A program made the translations under genes and the position numbers. From contig JBFXKW010000010.1 of assembly GCA_050173345.1 (NCBI GenBank), forward strand, positions 41,644 to 105,643: a stretch of 64,000 nucleotides of DNA, read 5' to 3'. Numbering within the stretch: position 1 is the first letter of the stretch; every line of letters starts with the position of its first letter. Positions 1-8,571 of this stretch are shown piece after piece. Below the pieces are notes generated by a model. It saw only the letters and a list, made by a program, of their open reading frames with translations, was not told the DNA's origin and made no database searches. The stretch comes from SHWC01 sp050173345 (GTDB taxonomy: Bacteria; Pseudomonadota; Alphaproteobacteria; UBA828).

Positions 1-83
1 CCTGCGCCGAGACCCTGCTGAGGGCAGGGGCAAGCGCGGTCGACGTCTTGACGTTGGCCCGGCGCGATCGCCATGTTGAATGA
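1..83 (+). CDS. ComF family protein, C-terminal fragment
   Basis: An open frame enters from the left edge (first full codon at base 3) and stops at TGA 81-83. Its 26 residues end in AVDVLTLARRDRHVE, which matches the C-terminal strand of ComF-type phosphoribosyltransferases (typically VDVLTLAR). ComF next to grxC and a Nit-type amidase is a common alphaproteobacterial arrangement. Only the tail is visible, so the catalytic PRPP-binding loop cannot be checked. The stop overlaps an ATG at 80, but glutaredoxin more likely starts at GTG 110. Confidence 0.7.
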   Translation, partial: CAETLLRAGASAVDVLTLARRDRHVE

Positions 84-109
84 TCAGCCCTTCAGCCAAG
101 AGACCGGCC

Positions 110-373
110 GTGCCCAAGATCGAAATCTACACCACGATGCTCTGCCCCTATTGCCATCGCGCCAAGCGGCTCCTGGAGAAGAAGGGCGTGCGCTATGACG
201 AGATCGACGTGACGAGCAGCCCCGAGCTGCGCGACGAGATGCGGCAACGCTCGGGCGGCCGCCAGACCGTGCCGCAGATCTTCATCGACGGCGAGCCGAT
301 CGGCGGCTCCGACGATCTCGCCAAGCTCGACCAGTCGGGCGAGCTCGACCGGAAGCTGGGCCTCGCCGCATGA
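110..373 (+). CDS. grxC: glutaredoxin 3
   Basis: This is a dithiol glutaredoxin that reduces protein and glutathione mixed disulfides in the cytoplasm. From the GTG start the protein is 87 residues, the usual GrxC length. It has the CPYC active site at residues 12-15, the conserved TVPQIFIDG segment with its cis-proline, and the GGSDDL glutathione-binding motif. An in-frame ATG at 80 would add ten residues unlike the family and would overlap the comF stop. The GTG follows a purine-rich AAGAGA stretch and gives the canonical PKIEIYTT start. The stop overlaps the next ATG (ATGA), so the genes are translationally coupled. Confidence 0.93.
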   Translation: MPKIEIYTTMLCPYCHRAKRLLEKKGVRYDEIDVTSSPELRDEMRQRSGGRQTVPQIFIDGEPIGGSDDLAKLDQSGELDRKLGLAA

Positions 374-1224
374 GTCGGCTCATTCGCGCCGCCTGCGTGC
401 AGCTCAATGGCGGCCAGGACATGGCGCGCAACCTCGACCGTGCCGAGGCGCGGGTGCGCGAGGCGCAGGCCCAAGGCGCGCGCTTCATCGCGCTGCCCGA
501 GAACGCGCCGCTGATGGAGCACCGCGCCGAGATCAGCCGCGCGCAGGCCGCGCCGACCGAGAGCCACCCGGCGGTGCGCCGCTTCTCGGCGCTCGCAAGC
601 GAACTCGGCGTCCATATTTTGCTCGGCTCGCACGCGGCGCTCGCGCCGAACGGCAAGCTCTCCAACCGCTCCGTGCTGTTCGATGACAAGGGCTCGATCG
701 TCGCGGCCTACGACAAGGTCCACATGTTCGACGTCGACATCCCGGACGGTGCGACCTACCGCGAGTCCGAGACCTTCGAGCCGGGCCGCGACGCCGTGAT
801 CGCCGAGACGCCGTTCGCCCGCATCGGCCTCACGGTCTGCTATGACGTGCGCTTCGCCTATCTCTACCGGATGCTCGCGCAAGGGGGCGCCGAGCTGCTC
901 ACCGTGCCGGCCGCCTTCACCAAGCTCACCGGCGAGGCGCACTGGCACGTGCTGCTGCGCGCGCGGGCGATCGAGACCGGCTGCTTCGTGGTGGCGCCGG
1001 CGCAATGCGGCAGCCATTCCGGCAACCGGCGCACCTTCGGCCATTCGCTGATCGTCGATCCGTGGGGCGCGGTGCTGGCCGATGGCGGCGAGGCGGAAGG
1101 CGTGATCGTCGCCGAGCTCGACCTCGACAAGGTGGCCGAGGCGCGCGGGCGCATCCCGGCGCTCCGGCACGACCGGCCCGTCGCGCTCAAGGCGAAGACT
1201 TCGCTCGGCGCGGCGGCCGGCTAA
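370..1224 (+). CDS. carbon-nitrogen hydrolase, Nit1-type (deaminated glutathione amidase)
   Basis: This is a 284-residue nitrilase-superfamily amidase. The Glu-Lys-Cys triad is visible as E44 (LPENAP), K116 (YDKVHMFDVD) and C157 (LTVCYDVRF). The DKVHMFD(V)D signature and the length match the Nit1/NitFhit-like branch, whose known role is hydrolysing deaminated glutathione (metabolite repair). It overlaps grxC by 4 bp (ATGA), which fits a shared glutathione link. A structured repeat follows directly after the stop. The exact substrate is inferred from family and neighbourhood. Confidence 0.88.
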   Translation: MSRLIRAACVQLNGGQDMARNLDRAEARVREAQAQGARFIALPENAPLMEHRAEISRAQAAPTESHPAVRRFSALASELGVHILLGSHAALAPNGKLSNRSVLFDDKGSIVAAYDKVHMFDVDIPDGATYRESETFEPGRDAVIAETPFARIGLTVCYDVRFAYLYRMLAQGGAELLTVPAAFTKLTGEAHWHVLLRARAIETGCFVVAPAQCGSHSGNRRTFGHSLIVDPWGAVLADGGEAEGVIVAELDLDKVAEARGRIPALRHDRPVALKAKTSLGAAAG

Positions 1225-1229
1225 TGCTG

Positions 1230-1370
1230 GTCCCGATGATCGGAGACGATCATCGGGACGCCCTCAGTCGCCGGGCGCATGCTCCGCATGCTTGGCTTTC
1301 GCCGCATAAGCGGCGCGGCGCGGTCGCGCCGGCTAAGCCTCGATGAGTCGAACTCATCAAGGCTTGGTAT
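1230..1370. repeat. structured dispersed repeat, copy A (about 141 bp)
   Basis: This sequence recurs at 15300-15441, each time just after the stop of a plus-strand gene. It can fold into a row of hairpins. Arm 1 is TCCCGATGAT/ATCATCGGGA at its left end. Next come GCATGC/GCATGC, GCCGC/GCGGC and GGCGCG/CGCGCC. The last is a 14-bp arm (AAGCCTCGATGAGT with one mismatch in its partner) ending near 1366. Arm 2 differs between copies on both sides in a way that keeps pairing. It has no coding potential of its own. Confidence 0.85.
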
Positions 1371-1415
1371 TACACCCGAATGGGCTAAGCCGGGGGCAGG
1401 CACCCCTCACCCTGG

Positions 1416-1442
1416 CCCTCTCCCCCTTGGCGGGGGAGAGGG
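1416..1442. terminator. hairpin between convergent genes
   Basis: A perfect 11-bp stem (CCCTCTCCCCC / GGGGGAGAGGG) with a 5-nt loop lies between the convergent nit and peroxiredoxin genes. No T-run follows. It may work as a bidirectional terminator or simply be a copy of a common GC-rich hairpin repeat. Confidence 0.5.
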
Positions 1443-1465
1443 GAACGCATGTGCCAAGTGTCGCC

Positions 1466-2125
1466 TTATTTCGGCTGCGGCACGATGCGGAGGTAGGGCT
1501 TCGGGGCCTTCCAGCCGCCGGGGAAGGCCTTCTTGGCGTCCTCGTCCGACACCGACGGCACGATGATGACGTCCTGACCCTGCTTCCAGTTCACCGGCGT
1601 CGCCACCTTGTGCTTCGCGGTGAGCTGCACCGAATCGAGCACGCGCAGCACCTCGTCGAAATTGCGCCCGGTGCTCATCGGGTAGGTGAGCTGCATCTTG
1701 ATCTTCTTGTCCGGCCCGATCAGGAACACGGTGCGCACGGTGGCGTTGTCGGCCGCGGTGCGGCCCTTCGAGCTGTCGCCGGCGGCGGCCGGCAGCATGT
1801 CATAGGCCTTGGCGATCTTGAGCTCGGGGTCGCCGATCAGGGGGTAGTTGACCTTGTGCCCCTGGGTCTCCTCGATGTCCTTCGACCATTTCTCGTGGTC
1901 GGTCACCGGGTCGACGCTGAGGCCGAGGATCTTGCAATTGCGCTTCTTGAACTCCTTTTCGAGGCCGGCCATGTAGCCGAGCTCGGTGGTGCAGACCGGG
2001 GTGAAATCCTTGGGGTGAGAGAACAGGATCGCCCAGCCGTCGCCGATCCACTCGTGGAACTTGATCTTGCCCTGGGTGGTCTCCGCCTCGAAGTCCGGGG
2101 CGGTATCGTTGATGCGCAAGCTCAT
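1466..2125 (-). CDS. peroxiredoxin, 1-Cys Prx6 family
   Basis: This is a 219-residue thiol peroxidase that reduces H2O2 and organic hydroperoxides. The peroxidatic cysteine is C45 in DFTPVCTTELG. The C-terminal extension (about residues 160-219, including the PVNWKQGQDVIIVPS segment) is typical of Prx6-type proteins. I chose the ATG at 2125 because GGGAG lies upstream and MSLRINDTAPDF is the family's normal beginning; an upstream in-frame ATG would add 25 atypical residues. A second cysteine (C68, in KRNCKILGL) is not a standard resolving cysteine. Confidence 0.9.
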   Translation of the reverse strand: MSLRINDTAPDFEAETTQGKIKFHEWIGDGWAILFSHPKDFTPVCTTELGYMAGLEKEFKKRNCKILGLSVDPVTDHEKWSKDIEETQGHKVNYPLIGDPELKIAKAYDMLPAAAGDSSKGRTAADNATVRTVFLIGPDKKIKMQLTYPMSTGRNFDEVLRVLDSVQLTAKHKVATPVNWKQGQDVIIVPSVSDEDAKKAFPGGWKAPKPYLRIVPQPK

Positions 2126-2289
2126 GCGTTGATCTCCCTGGTTTGACTGGCCGTAGTGGACGACGCCCGCCTTCCGCACGCAAGTAGCGACCGGTGCCAA
2201 CCTCTGGAAGGCGTGTCGTTGGGGTGCGGTTTCCAGCCAGATTTCTTAACACCGACGCCAAGCATGGCGCAATTTGGCGACCGGTAAAT

Positions 2290-2862
2290 TTAATCAAGCA
2301 GCGACATGTGGCCGCCGGCCCGGGCGGCGATGCGCTGCACCACGGCCGGCCGCGGTTCCGCGACCTCCAGGTATTCATAGGCGATCACTTCGAGCCGGTC
2401 CCGGACGATGTCGAGCAGCTCGCCGGACTTGAGCAGATGGTCGGGGTTCCTGGGCCGGCCGAAGCGCTCGTTGCCCGCCGCGAAGGTCTCGTAGATCAGG
2501 ATGCCGCCGGGTTCGAGCGCCGCGAGGATGGCCGGGAAGAGCGGCCGGTGCAGATAGTTGGCCACCACGATCCCGGCGAAGCGCCGGCCGGCAAGCGGCC
2601 AGGGCGAGCCATCCTCCAGATCCGCCTGGACGACTTCGAGCAGCGCCGCGCGCGGCAGCCCGCCAAGTGCCGCCGTGTCGCGGTCGAGCGCGGTCACCGG
2701 GTGGCCGAGGCCGAGGAAGAGGCGGGCATGCCGGCCGCCGCCGCAGGCGAGGTCGAGCACCGGCCCGCCCGCGCGCACGAAGGGGGCGAAGCGCACGACC
2801 CAGGAGGAGGCGTCCCGGGGGATGAGGTGAGGCTCGTTCACTTGGTCGAAGCCGTTGCGCAC
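2290..2862 (-). CDS. class I SAM-dependent methyltransferase
   Basis: This 190-residue protein has a Rossmann methyltransferase fold. Motif I is VLDLACGGGRHARLF near residues 35-49, followed by an acidic residue after strand 2 (TALDRD) and the post-motif region VVANYLHRPLF. It resembles the small TehB/YcgJ-like group often found beside peroxiredoxin or DUF1178 genes in alphaproteobacteria. The substrate is unknown. It is divergent from the DUF1178 gene, with about 70 bp between the starts. Confidence 0.8.
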   Translation of the reverse strand: MRNGFDQVNEPHLIPRDASSWVVRFAPFVRAGGPVLDLACGGGRHARLFLGLGHPVTALDRDTAALGGLPRAALLEVVQADLEDGSPWPLAGRRFAGIVVANYLHRPLFPAILAALEPGGILIYETFAAGNERFGRPRNPDHLLKSGELLDIVRDRLEVIAYEYLEVAEPRPAVVQRIAARAGGHMSLLD

Positions 2863-2930
2863 ATTGGGTTTGCGCCTATATTACCAGGATGTAGCACTCG
2901 GCGTCCGAGAGTGCTGGAGATGGATGGGCC

Positions 2931-3380
2931 GTGATCGCGTTCGATCTCAAATGCGCCAAGGGGCATGTGTTCGAGGCCTGGTTCGCATCGAGCCGGGGTT
3001 ATGAGCGCGACGCCAAGGCCGGCCGCGTCGAATGCCCGCTGTGCGGCAGCGCCAAGGTGGAGAAGGCGCCGATGGCGCCGAACCTATCGGTCGGCAAGCG
3101 CGACGATAGGCCTGCCGTCCCGGCGGTGCCGGCGGAGGACGCCGCCGACATGGCGAGCCGGGCCGAGCTGATGAAGAAGGTCCGCGAGCTCCAGACCGTG
3201 ATCGAGCGGGAGTTCGACCATGTCGGCGACCGTTTCGCCGACGAGGCGCGCAAGATCCACCATGGCGAGGTCGAGAAGCGCTCGATCTATGGCTCGGCGA
3301 CGCCGGAGGAGTCCAAGGAGCTCCGCGAGGAAGGCATCGAGTTCGGCCAGATCCCCTGGCTGCCGCGCCACGACGCCTGA
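2931..3380 (+). CDS. DUF1178 family protein
   Basis: This 149-residue protein starts MIAFDLKCAKGHVFEAWF and carries CPLCGSAKVEKAPMAP near residue 37, the hallmark of DUF1178. The spaced Cys/His residues suggest a small zinc ribbon. The middle is charged and helical, and the C-terminus (EGIEFGQIPWLPRHDA) is typical of the family. It starts at GTG. Its function is not known; genome-wide it tends to accompany Nit1/grxC genes, as here. The dispersed hairpin repeat at 3411 follows its stop. Confidence 0.88.
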   Translation: MIAFDLKCAKGHVFEAWFASSRGYERDAKAGRVECPLCGSAKVEKAPMAPNLSVGKRDDRPAVPAVPAEDAADMASRAELMKKVRELQTVIEREFDHVGDRFADEARKIHHGEVEKRSIYGSATPEESKELREEGIEFGQIPWLPRHDA

Positions 3381-3410
3381 GTACGCGGTAACGGACGTCC
3401 GTACTTAAAT

Positions 3411-3501
3411 CGTCATCGCCCGGCTTGACCGGGCGATCCAGGAATCGTTCGAAACCACTGTGCAGCCGCCCCTGGATGCCCCGCCTGCGCGGGGCATGAC
3501 G
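3411..3501. repeat. two-armed cruciform repeat (about 91 bp)
   Basis: The outer arms CGTCAT / ATGACG and ATCCAG / CTGGAT enclose two GC hairpins, CGCCCGG-CTTGA-CCGGGCG and GCCCCGC-CTGC-GCGGGGC. This is a REP-like element of a type scattered between genes in many Rhizobiales-like genomes. It lies between DUF1178 (+) and ubiG (-), which converge, so it may also attenuate transcription. Confidence 0.75.
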
Positions 3502-3548
3502 AAGAAGGGATGCGGCCATGCCGAGGAATTGGTCCGCCGAGTCCCCCA

Positions 3549-4322
3549 TCAAGCCGGCTTGGTCGCGTAGGCCATGTAGTTGACCGCGAGGTTGCGGCTC
3601 AGCGCGAACGTGCCGCGCCGCGCGTCGTAGCTGACGCCGTCCAGCGCCTCGACGCGGACGCCCGCGCGTTCCAGCATGTGGACCAACTCAGAAGGGCGCA
3701 CGAACTTCGACCAGCGGTGGGTGCCGCGCGGCAGCAGCCCGAGCACGTATTCGGCAGCGACGATGCCGAGGGCGAAGGATTGCGGCGTCCGGTTGAGGGT
3801 GGCGAGGAAGAGCGCGCCGCCCGGCTTGAGCAGCCGCGCGCAGGCGTCGAGGAAGCCCGCCAGGTCGGCGACGTGCTCGACCACTTCGAGCGCCAGCACG
3901 ACGTCGAACGCCTCGCCGCGCGCCGCCAGCGCCTCGGCCGGCTCGTGCCGGTAGTCGATGGCGAGGCCGGATTGCGCGGCGTGCAGCTTCGCCACCTCGA
4001 TGTTCTTGGCGGCGGCGTCGATCGCGGTGACGCTGGCGCCGAGCCGGGTCATGGGCTCGGCGATCAGCCCGCCGCCGCAGCCGATGTCGAGCAGACTCAG
4101 GCCGCCAAGCGGCTTCGGGGCCTTGGGGTCGCGCCCGAGCCGGGCCGTCACCCTGTCGCGGACATAGGCGATCCTGACCGGGTTCAATCGGTGCAGCGGG
4201 CGGAAGGCACCCTCGGCATCCCACCAGCGTTCGGCGAGCGCCTCGAAGCGCGCGACCTCGGCCGGATCGACGCTCGATGCAGCGCCGTCCTGCCCCGGCG
4301 TTTCGCGTGCGGTCTCGATCAT
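3549..4322 (-). CDS. ubiG: ubiquinone biosynthesis O-methyltransferase
   Basis: This 257-residue SAM methyltransferase performs both O-methylations of ubiquinone synthesis. Residues 30-50 carry the WWDAEGAFRPLHRLNPVR entry typical of UbiG. Motif I is LLDIGCGGGLIAEPMTRLG (about residue 72 on), followed by TAIDAAAKNI and later VLALEVVEHVAD. The ending YMAYATKPA is also typical. It is divergent from lysC, an arrangement widely conserved in alphaproteobacteria. The N-terminal 15 residues are weakly conserved, so a slightly later start is possible. Confidence 0.94.
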   Translation of the reverse strand: MIETARETPGQDGAASSVDPAEVARFEALAERWWDAEGAFRPLHRLNPVRIAYVRDRVTARLGRDPKAPKPLGGLSLLDIGCGGGLIAEPMTRLGASVTAIDAAAKNIEVAKLHAAQSGLAIDYRHEPAEALAARGEAFDVVLALEVVEHVADLAGFLDACARLLKPGGALFLATLNRTPQSFALGIVAAEYVLGLLPRGTHRWSKFVRPSELVHMLERAGVRVEALDGVSYDARRGTFALSRNLAVNYMAYATKPA

Positions 4323-4457
4323 CCTCGGATGCTACCTCGCTGGGCCGGCGGCGCTTGCCTCGAATCAGCGAAATCAGTATGTAGGGGCGCCCCTGCGCCC
4401 GGCAATCGTGCCGAGATGCCGGCTTCGAGGCGCCGGCGGCAGGTTCAGGTCGAGCTC

Positions 4458-5678
4458 ATGGCCCTCATCGTCCAGAAATACGGCGGCACGTCGGTGGCCG
4501 ACGTGGCGCGCATTCGCAATGTCGCGGGCCGCGTCAAGGCGGCGGCCGACGCGGGCGACCAAGTTGCCGTGGTGGTCTCAGCGATGGCGGGCGTCACCGA
4601 CCAGCTCGTCAAATGGGTGCGCGAGGTCTCGCCGCACTACGACCCGGCGGAATACGACACGGTGGTCGCGACCGGCGAGCAGGTCACGGTCGGCCTGCTC
4701 GCGCTCGCGCTCAACGAGCTCGGCCTCGAGGCGCGCTCGTTCCTCGGCTGGCAGGTGCCGGTGCGCACCGACGACGCGCACGGCAAGGCGCGCATCGAAA
4801 ACGTCGAGGCTGACGAGCTGAGGCGGCTGATGGCGCGCGGCGTGATCCCGGTGGTCGCCGGCTTTCAGGGCATCGGCCACGACGGGCGGGTCACCACGCT
4901 CGGCCGCGGCGGCTCCGATACCTCGGCGGTCGCGCTCGCCGCCGCGCTCAAGGCCGATCGCTGCGACATCTATACCGACGTCGACGGCGTCTATACCAGC
5001 GACCCGCGCATCGTTGCGAAGGCAAGGAAGCTCGCTAAGATCACCTATGAAGAGATGCTCGAGATGGCGTCGCAGGGCGCGAAGGTCTTGCAGACGCGCT
5101 CGGTCGAGCTTGGCATGAAGCACCGCGTGCCGGTCCAGGTGCTGTCGAGCTTCAACAGCGCGCCGGGAACCCTCGTTGTCGATGAGGACGTGATCGTGGA
5201 ACAGGAGCTGGTAAGCGGCATCGCCTACAATCGCGACGAGGCCAAGGTGACGCTGATCAGCGTGCCCGACCGGCCGGGCGTCGCGGCGAGCGTGTTCGGG
5301 CCGCTCGCCGAGAGCAACGTCAACGTCGACATGATCGTCCAGAACATCTCGCAGGACGGCAAGCTGACAGACCTGACCTTCACGGTCGCGCGCTCCGACC
5401 TGCAGCGCACGATCATGACGCTGGAGCAGGCCAAGAACGCGCTCAAGTTCGAGCGCATCTCGTCCGATTCCAATGTCGCCAAGATTTCGGTCATCGGCGT
5501 CGGCATGCGCAGCCACGCCGGCGTCGCCAACACCATGTTCAAGGCGTTGGCCGAGAAGGGCATCAACATCCTCGTGATCTCGACCTCGGAGATCAAGATC
5601 AGCGTCCTGATCGCCGAGGAATACACCGAGCTCGCGGTCCGCGCGCTCCATTCGGCCTATGGCCTCGACGGCGATTGA
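4458..5678 (+). CDS. lysC: aspartate kinase
   Basis: This 406-residue enzyme phosphorylates aspartate, the first step to lysine, threonine and methionine. The start is MALIVQKYGGTSVAD, with the KYGGTS catalytic loop. Further motifs are the GRGGSDTSAVALAAALKA nucleotide/aspartate-binding stretch and YTDVDGVYTSDPR. Two C-terminal ACT domains follow (about 265-335 and 345-405), the usual sites of lysine/threonine feedback. The open frame runs upstream to 3510, antisense to ubiG, but ATG 4458 gives the family start. Its end overlaps the next gene by 20 bp. Confidence 0.95.
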   Translation: MALIVQKYGGTSVADVARIRNVAGRVKAAADAGDQVAVVVSAMAGVTDQLVKWVREVSPHYDPAEYDTVVATGEQVTVGLLALALNELGLEARSFLGWQVPVRTDDAHGKARIENVEADELRRLMARGVIPVVAGFQGIGHDGRVTTLGRGGSDTSAVALAAALKADRCDIYTDVDGVYTSDPRIVAKARKLAKITYEEMLEMASQGAKVLQTRSVELGMKHRVPVQVLSSFNSAPGTLVVDEDVIVEQELVSGIAYNRDEAKVTLISVPDRPGVAASVFGPLAESNVNVDMIVQNISQDGKLTDLTFTVARSDLQRTIMTLEQAKNALKFERISSDSNVAKISVIGVGMRSHAGVANTMFKALAEKGINILVISTSEIKISVLIAEEYTELAVRALHSAYGLDGD

Positions 5679-6723
5679 GGCGTCCTCGCTCGACTGGGCG
5701 CAGAAGCGCCTGGACGAGCTGTGGGCGCGCGGCCGGCACTTCCTCGGCACGCGCTATGCCATCCTGTGCGGCGCGATGTCGTGGGTCTCGGAGCGGCACC
5801 TGGTCGCGGCCATCTCGAACGCCGGCGGCTTCGGCGTGATCGCGACCGGCTCGATGAGCCCGGACCTCTTGCGTGCCGAGATCAAGGCGACCTTCGCGCT
5901 CACCGACAAGCCGTTCGGCGTCAACGTCATCGTCATGCATCCCGAGCTGGATGCGCTGATCGGCGTCTGCATCGAGGAAGGCGTCGGCCATGTCGTGCTC
6001 GCCGGCGGCCTGCCGCCGCGCGGCGCGCTCGACCGGCTCAAGCAGGCCGGCGTCAAGGTGCTCGCCTTCGCGCCGACGCTCCCGGTCGCGCGCAAGCTGG
6101 CGCGCCAGGGCGTCGATGCCTTCATCATCGAGGGCATGGAGGCGGGCGGCCATATCGGCCCGGTCGCGACCGGGGTGCTTGCGCAGGAAATCCTGCCGCA
6201 TCTGCGCGAGGTGCCGGTCTTCGTCGGGGGCGGCATCGGGCGCGGCGATGCGATCGCGCTCTATCTCGGCATGGGCGCGGCGGGCTGCCAGCTCGGCACG
6301 CGCTTCGTCTGCGCCACCGAATCGATCGCGCATCCGCGCTTCAAGCAGGCGATCATCCGTGCCAGCGCGCGCGACGCCCAGCCTTCGATCCAGCTCGATC
6401 CGGAGTTCCCGGTCATTCCGGTCCGCGCGCTCGCCAACCGGGCGACCGAGCGGTTCGTCGAGGCGCAGCGCGAGACCATCGCCCGCTACCGCGCCGGCGA
6501 GCTGAGCCAGAAGGAGGCCCAGCTCGCGATCGAGCATTTCTGGGCCGGCGCGCTGCGCCGCGCCGTGATCGAGGGCGACGTGGAGAACGGCTCGCTGATG
6601 GCGGGCCAGAGCGTCGGCATGGTGACGGCCGAGCAGTCCACCCAGGCGATCATCGACGAGCTGGTCGGGCAGGCGGTCAACGCCATCGCCGAGACCGCGA
6701 TCGGGGCGGCGGGGCGCGCCTGA
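5659..6723 (+). CDS. FMN-dependent nitronate monooxygenase / enoyl reductase-like oxidoreductase
   Basis: This 354-residue TIM-barrel flavoprotein belongs to the 2-nitropropane dioxygenase/FabK family. Visible family features are PILxG-like YAILCGAMSWVS near the start, AGGFGVIATGSM, IIEGMEAGGHIGP (FMN phosphate region), VGGGIGRGDAIALYLGMGAAGCQLGTRF and a C-terminal helical region. The start overlaps lysC by 20 bp, so it is probably co-transcribed. Sequence alone does not separate nitronate oxidation from enoyl reduction. Confidence 0.82.
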   Translation: MASTAIEASSLDWAQKRLDELWARGRHFLGTRYAILCGAMSWVSERHLVAAISNAGGFGVIATGSMSPDLLRAEIKATFALTDKPFGVNVIVMHPELDALIGVCIEEGVGHVVLAGGLPPRGALDRLKQAGVKVLAFAPTLPVARKLARQGVDAFIIEGMEAGGHIGPVATGVLAQEILPHLREVPVFVGGGIGRGDAIALYLGMGAAGCQLGTRFVCATESIAHPRFKQAIIRASARDAQPSIQLDPEFPVIPVRALANRATERFVEAQRETIARYRAGELSQKEAQLAIEHFWAGALRRAVIEGDVENGSLMAGQSVGMVTAEQSTQAIIDELVGQAVNAIAETAIGAAGRA

Positions 6724-7055
6724 CGGCCGCGTGCCGGGGCGGGAAGTCGCAGGAACAACGCGGCATACTGGTGCGCCGATGCTTGCGTCGGGCCAGTATC
6801 TACGCCTTCGGGAAGATATAGAATTGCAACCGCAATGGCACAGTGTTATCGTCGACACGAAAAATTTACGTTATGTCAATAATGTAGACGGTGTTCGCCG
6901 GCCTTTGGGGCGGACACGGACGATGCCAGGACGGCTCGCCGCGCATCGGTTTCCGCGCCGGGCAGAGCTCCCCGCCGTCGATGCGTGATCGGACCGTCTA
7001 CCGATCGTCCGCCTGGTGGTATAGCAACCCCGTCAACAGTGTTGGGGCTAAGCCA
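6724..7055 (+). promoter_or_regulatory. intergenic region with candidate rodZ promoter
   Basis: This 332-bp gap contains no convincing gene. The AT-rich stretch around 6820-6890 holds TTGCAA (6824-6829), a 17-bp spacer and TATCGT (6847-6852), a plausible sigma-70 promoter for rodZ. The frame of the rodZ gene stays open back to 6891, but ATG 7056 matches the protein family. Nothing else stands out. Confidence 0.4.
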
Positions 7056-8468
7056 ATGGCTGAACGGCACAAGAAACTCCTGCTCGACCCGGATGCTCCG
7101 GAAGCAGGTTCGCCGGTCCTTCGCGAGGTTGCCGGCGCCGGCCATATCCCCGACGTCAGCTTGACGTTGCGCCTGGCGCGCGAACGCGCCGGCTACGAGG
7201 TCAAGGACGTCGCCCAGGTGCTGCGCATCCGCGCGGCCCATCTGGAGGCGATCGAATCGGGCCGCTTCAAGGACCTGCCAGGACCGACCTACGTCACCGG
7301 CTTTTTGCGCAGCTATGCGGATTTCCTCGGTATCGACCGCGACCAGATCGTCAACCGCTACCGCGAGGAGATCGGCGCCGCCGGGCGCCAGAAGCTGAGC
7401 TTCCCGGTGCCGAGCTATGAAGGGCGCATGCCGCGCCCCTGGCTCATCCTGGTGGCGCTGATCCTGGTCGGGCTCGCCTATGGCGGCTGGCACTATTACA
7501 GCACGCGCGACAGCGGGCAGCGCGAGGCGGTGGCCGAGCCGCCGGCCGAGGCGACCATGCAGGCGGCGGACGCCGCCGCCGACCAGCGCATCCCCGTCGC
7601 GGCGGAGCCATCCTCGGCGTCGCCGGAGCAGCCGGCGATCGCGGATGCCGGCGCGCCGTCCGAAGCGGCGGCCGATCCGGTTTCCGATGCGACCGCCGGT
7701 GCGCCGGACGACAGCGCGACGACCGCGGCCTCCGGCGGCGTGGGCGGCTCGCTGTTCGGCGGCACCGACACCGCTGCCACCACCGCGACCGCCACGGCCA
7801 CCGACGCGGCCTCAACCGTCGCGGCCGGCAGCGATGCCGCAACCGCCGCGAGCGAGCCGTCCGTGACCACCGATACGTTGCCGCCGCCGGCGACCGCAGA
7901 CGGCGCCGCCACCGCCACGAACGTCACCACCTCGGGCAACCTGTGGGACAATACCGGGGCAACGACGGCATCGAGCCCGGCGCAATCCGTCGCGCCCGGG
8001 ATCGAGGGCGAGCAGGGCGCCGAGCTTGGCGCGGCGCTCGCCGAGGATGGCGACGATTTCGGCGCCTCGAGCGTCGAGCCGGTGCGTCTGGGCGACGAAG
8101 CCGCGGTCGCCGCGCTCGACCAGGAGGGCGAGGCCGCGACCGCCGGGGCGCCGGCGCAGACCGCCGTCGCCCCGCTCGCCACGGCGAGCGCCGATTCCCG
8201 CGTCGTGATCACCGCGCGCGCCGATAGCTGGGTCCAGATCCAGGGGCCGGGCAACGAGCTGGTGATGACCCGCATCCTGCGGCCCGGCGAGAGCTACGCG
8301 GTGCCGGAGCGGCCGGGCCTCACCATGGTGACCGGCAATGCGGGCGGCCTCGAGGTCGCGGTCGACGGCCAGCCGGTCGGCTCGCTAGGCGCGATGGGCG
8401 TGGTCAAGCGCGGCATCGCGCTCGACCCCGACAGCCTGCGCGCCACCTATGGCGGCGCCGGCCAGTAG
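7056..8468 (+). CDS. rodZ: RodZ-like helix-turn-helix membrane protein (DUF4115)
   Basis: This 470-residue bitopic protein is linked to the MreB cytoskeleton in the family. A cytoplasmic helix-turn-helix (about 30-95, with ARERAGYEVKDVAQVLRI and TYVTGFLRSYADFLG) is followed by one membrane helix (about 129-148, WLILVALILVGLAYGGW). Next comes a long Ala/Thr/Ser-rich low-complexity periplasmic linker (about 155-375). A C-terminal DUF4115 beta domain follows (DSWVQIQGPGNELVMTRIL, ending near 465). The linker explains the long antisense frames here. In many alphaproteobacteria ispG sits between rodZ and hisS; it is absent here. Confidence 0.88.
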   Translation: MAERHKKLLLDPDAPEAGSPVLREVAGAGHIPDVSLTLRLARERAGYEVKDVAQVLRIRAAHLEAIESGRFKDLPGPTYVTGFLRSYADFLGIDRDQIVNRYREEIGAAGRQKLSFPVPSYEGRMPRPWLILVALILVGLAYGGWHYYSTRDSGQREAVAEPPAEATMQAADAAADQRIPVAAEPSSASPEQPAIADAGAPSEAAADPVSDATAGAPDDSATTAASGGVGGSLFGGTDTAATTATATATDAASTVAAGSDAATAASEPSVTTDTLPPPATADGAATATNVTTSGNLWDNTGATTASSPAQSVAPGIEGEQGAELGAALAEDGDDFGASSVEPVRLGDEAAVAALDQEGEAATAGAPAQTAVAPLATASADSRVVITARADSWVQIQGPGNELVMTRILRPGESYAVPERPGLTMVTGNAGGLEVAVDGQPVGSLGAMGVVKRGIALDPDSLRATYGGAGQ

Positions 8469-8571
8469 CGGCGGCGGGCGGCCGGTTGCGCCGCGCCTCG
8501 ATTTGAGGCACTAAACCGCGCACCACAGGGCGGCGCCATCGCGCGCCGTTCCGCCTCCCGTCTCGGAGACC

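Noticed and set aside
3510..4457. Upstream extension of the lysC frame
   Set aside because: It overlaps ubiG in antisense and shows no aspartokinase features; ATG 4458 gives the family start.
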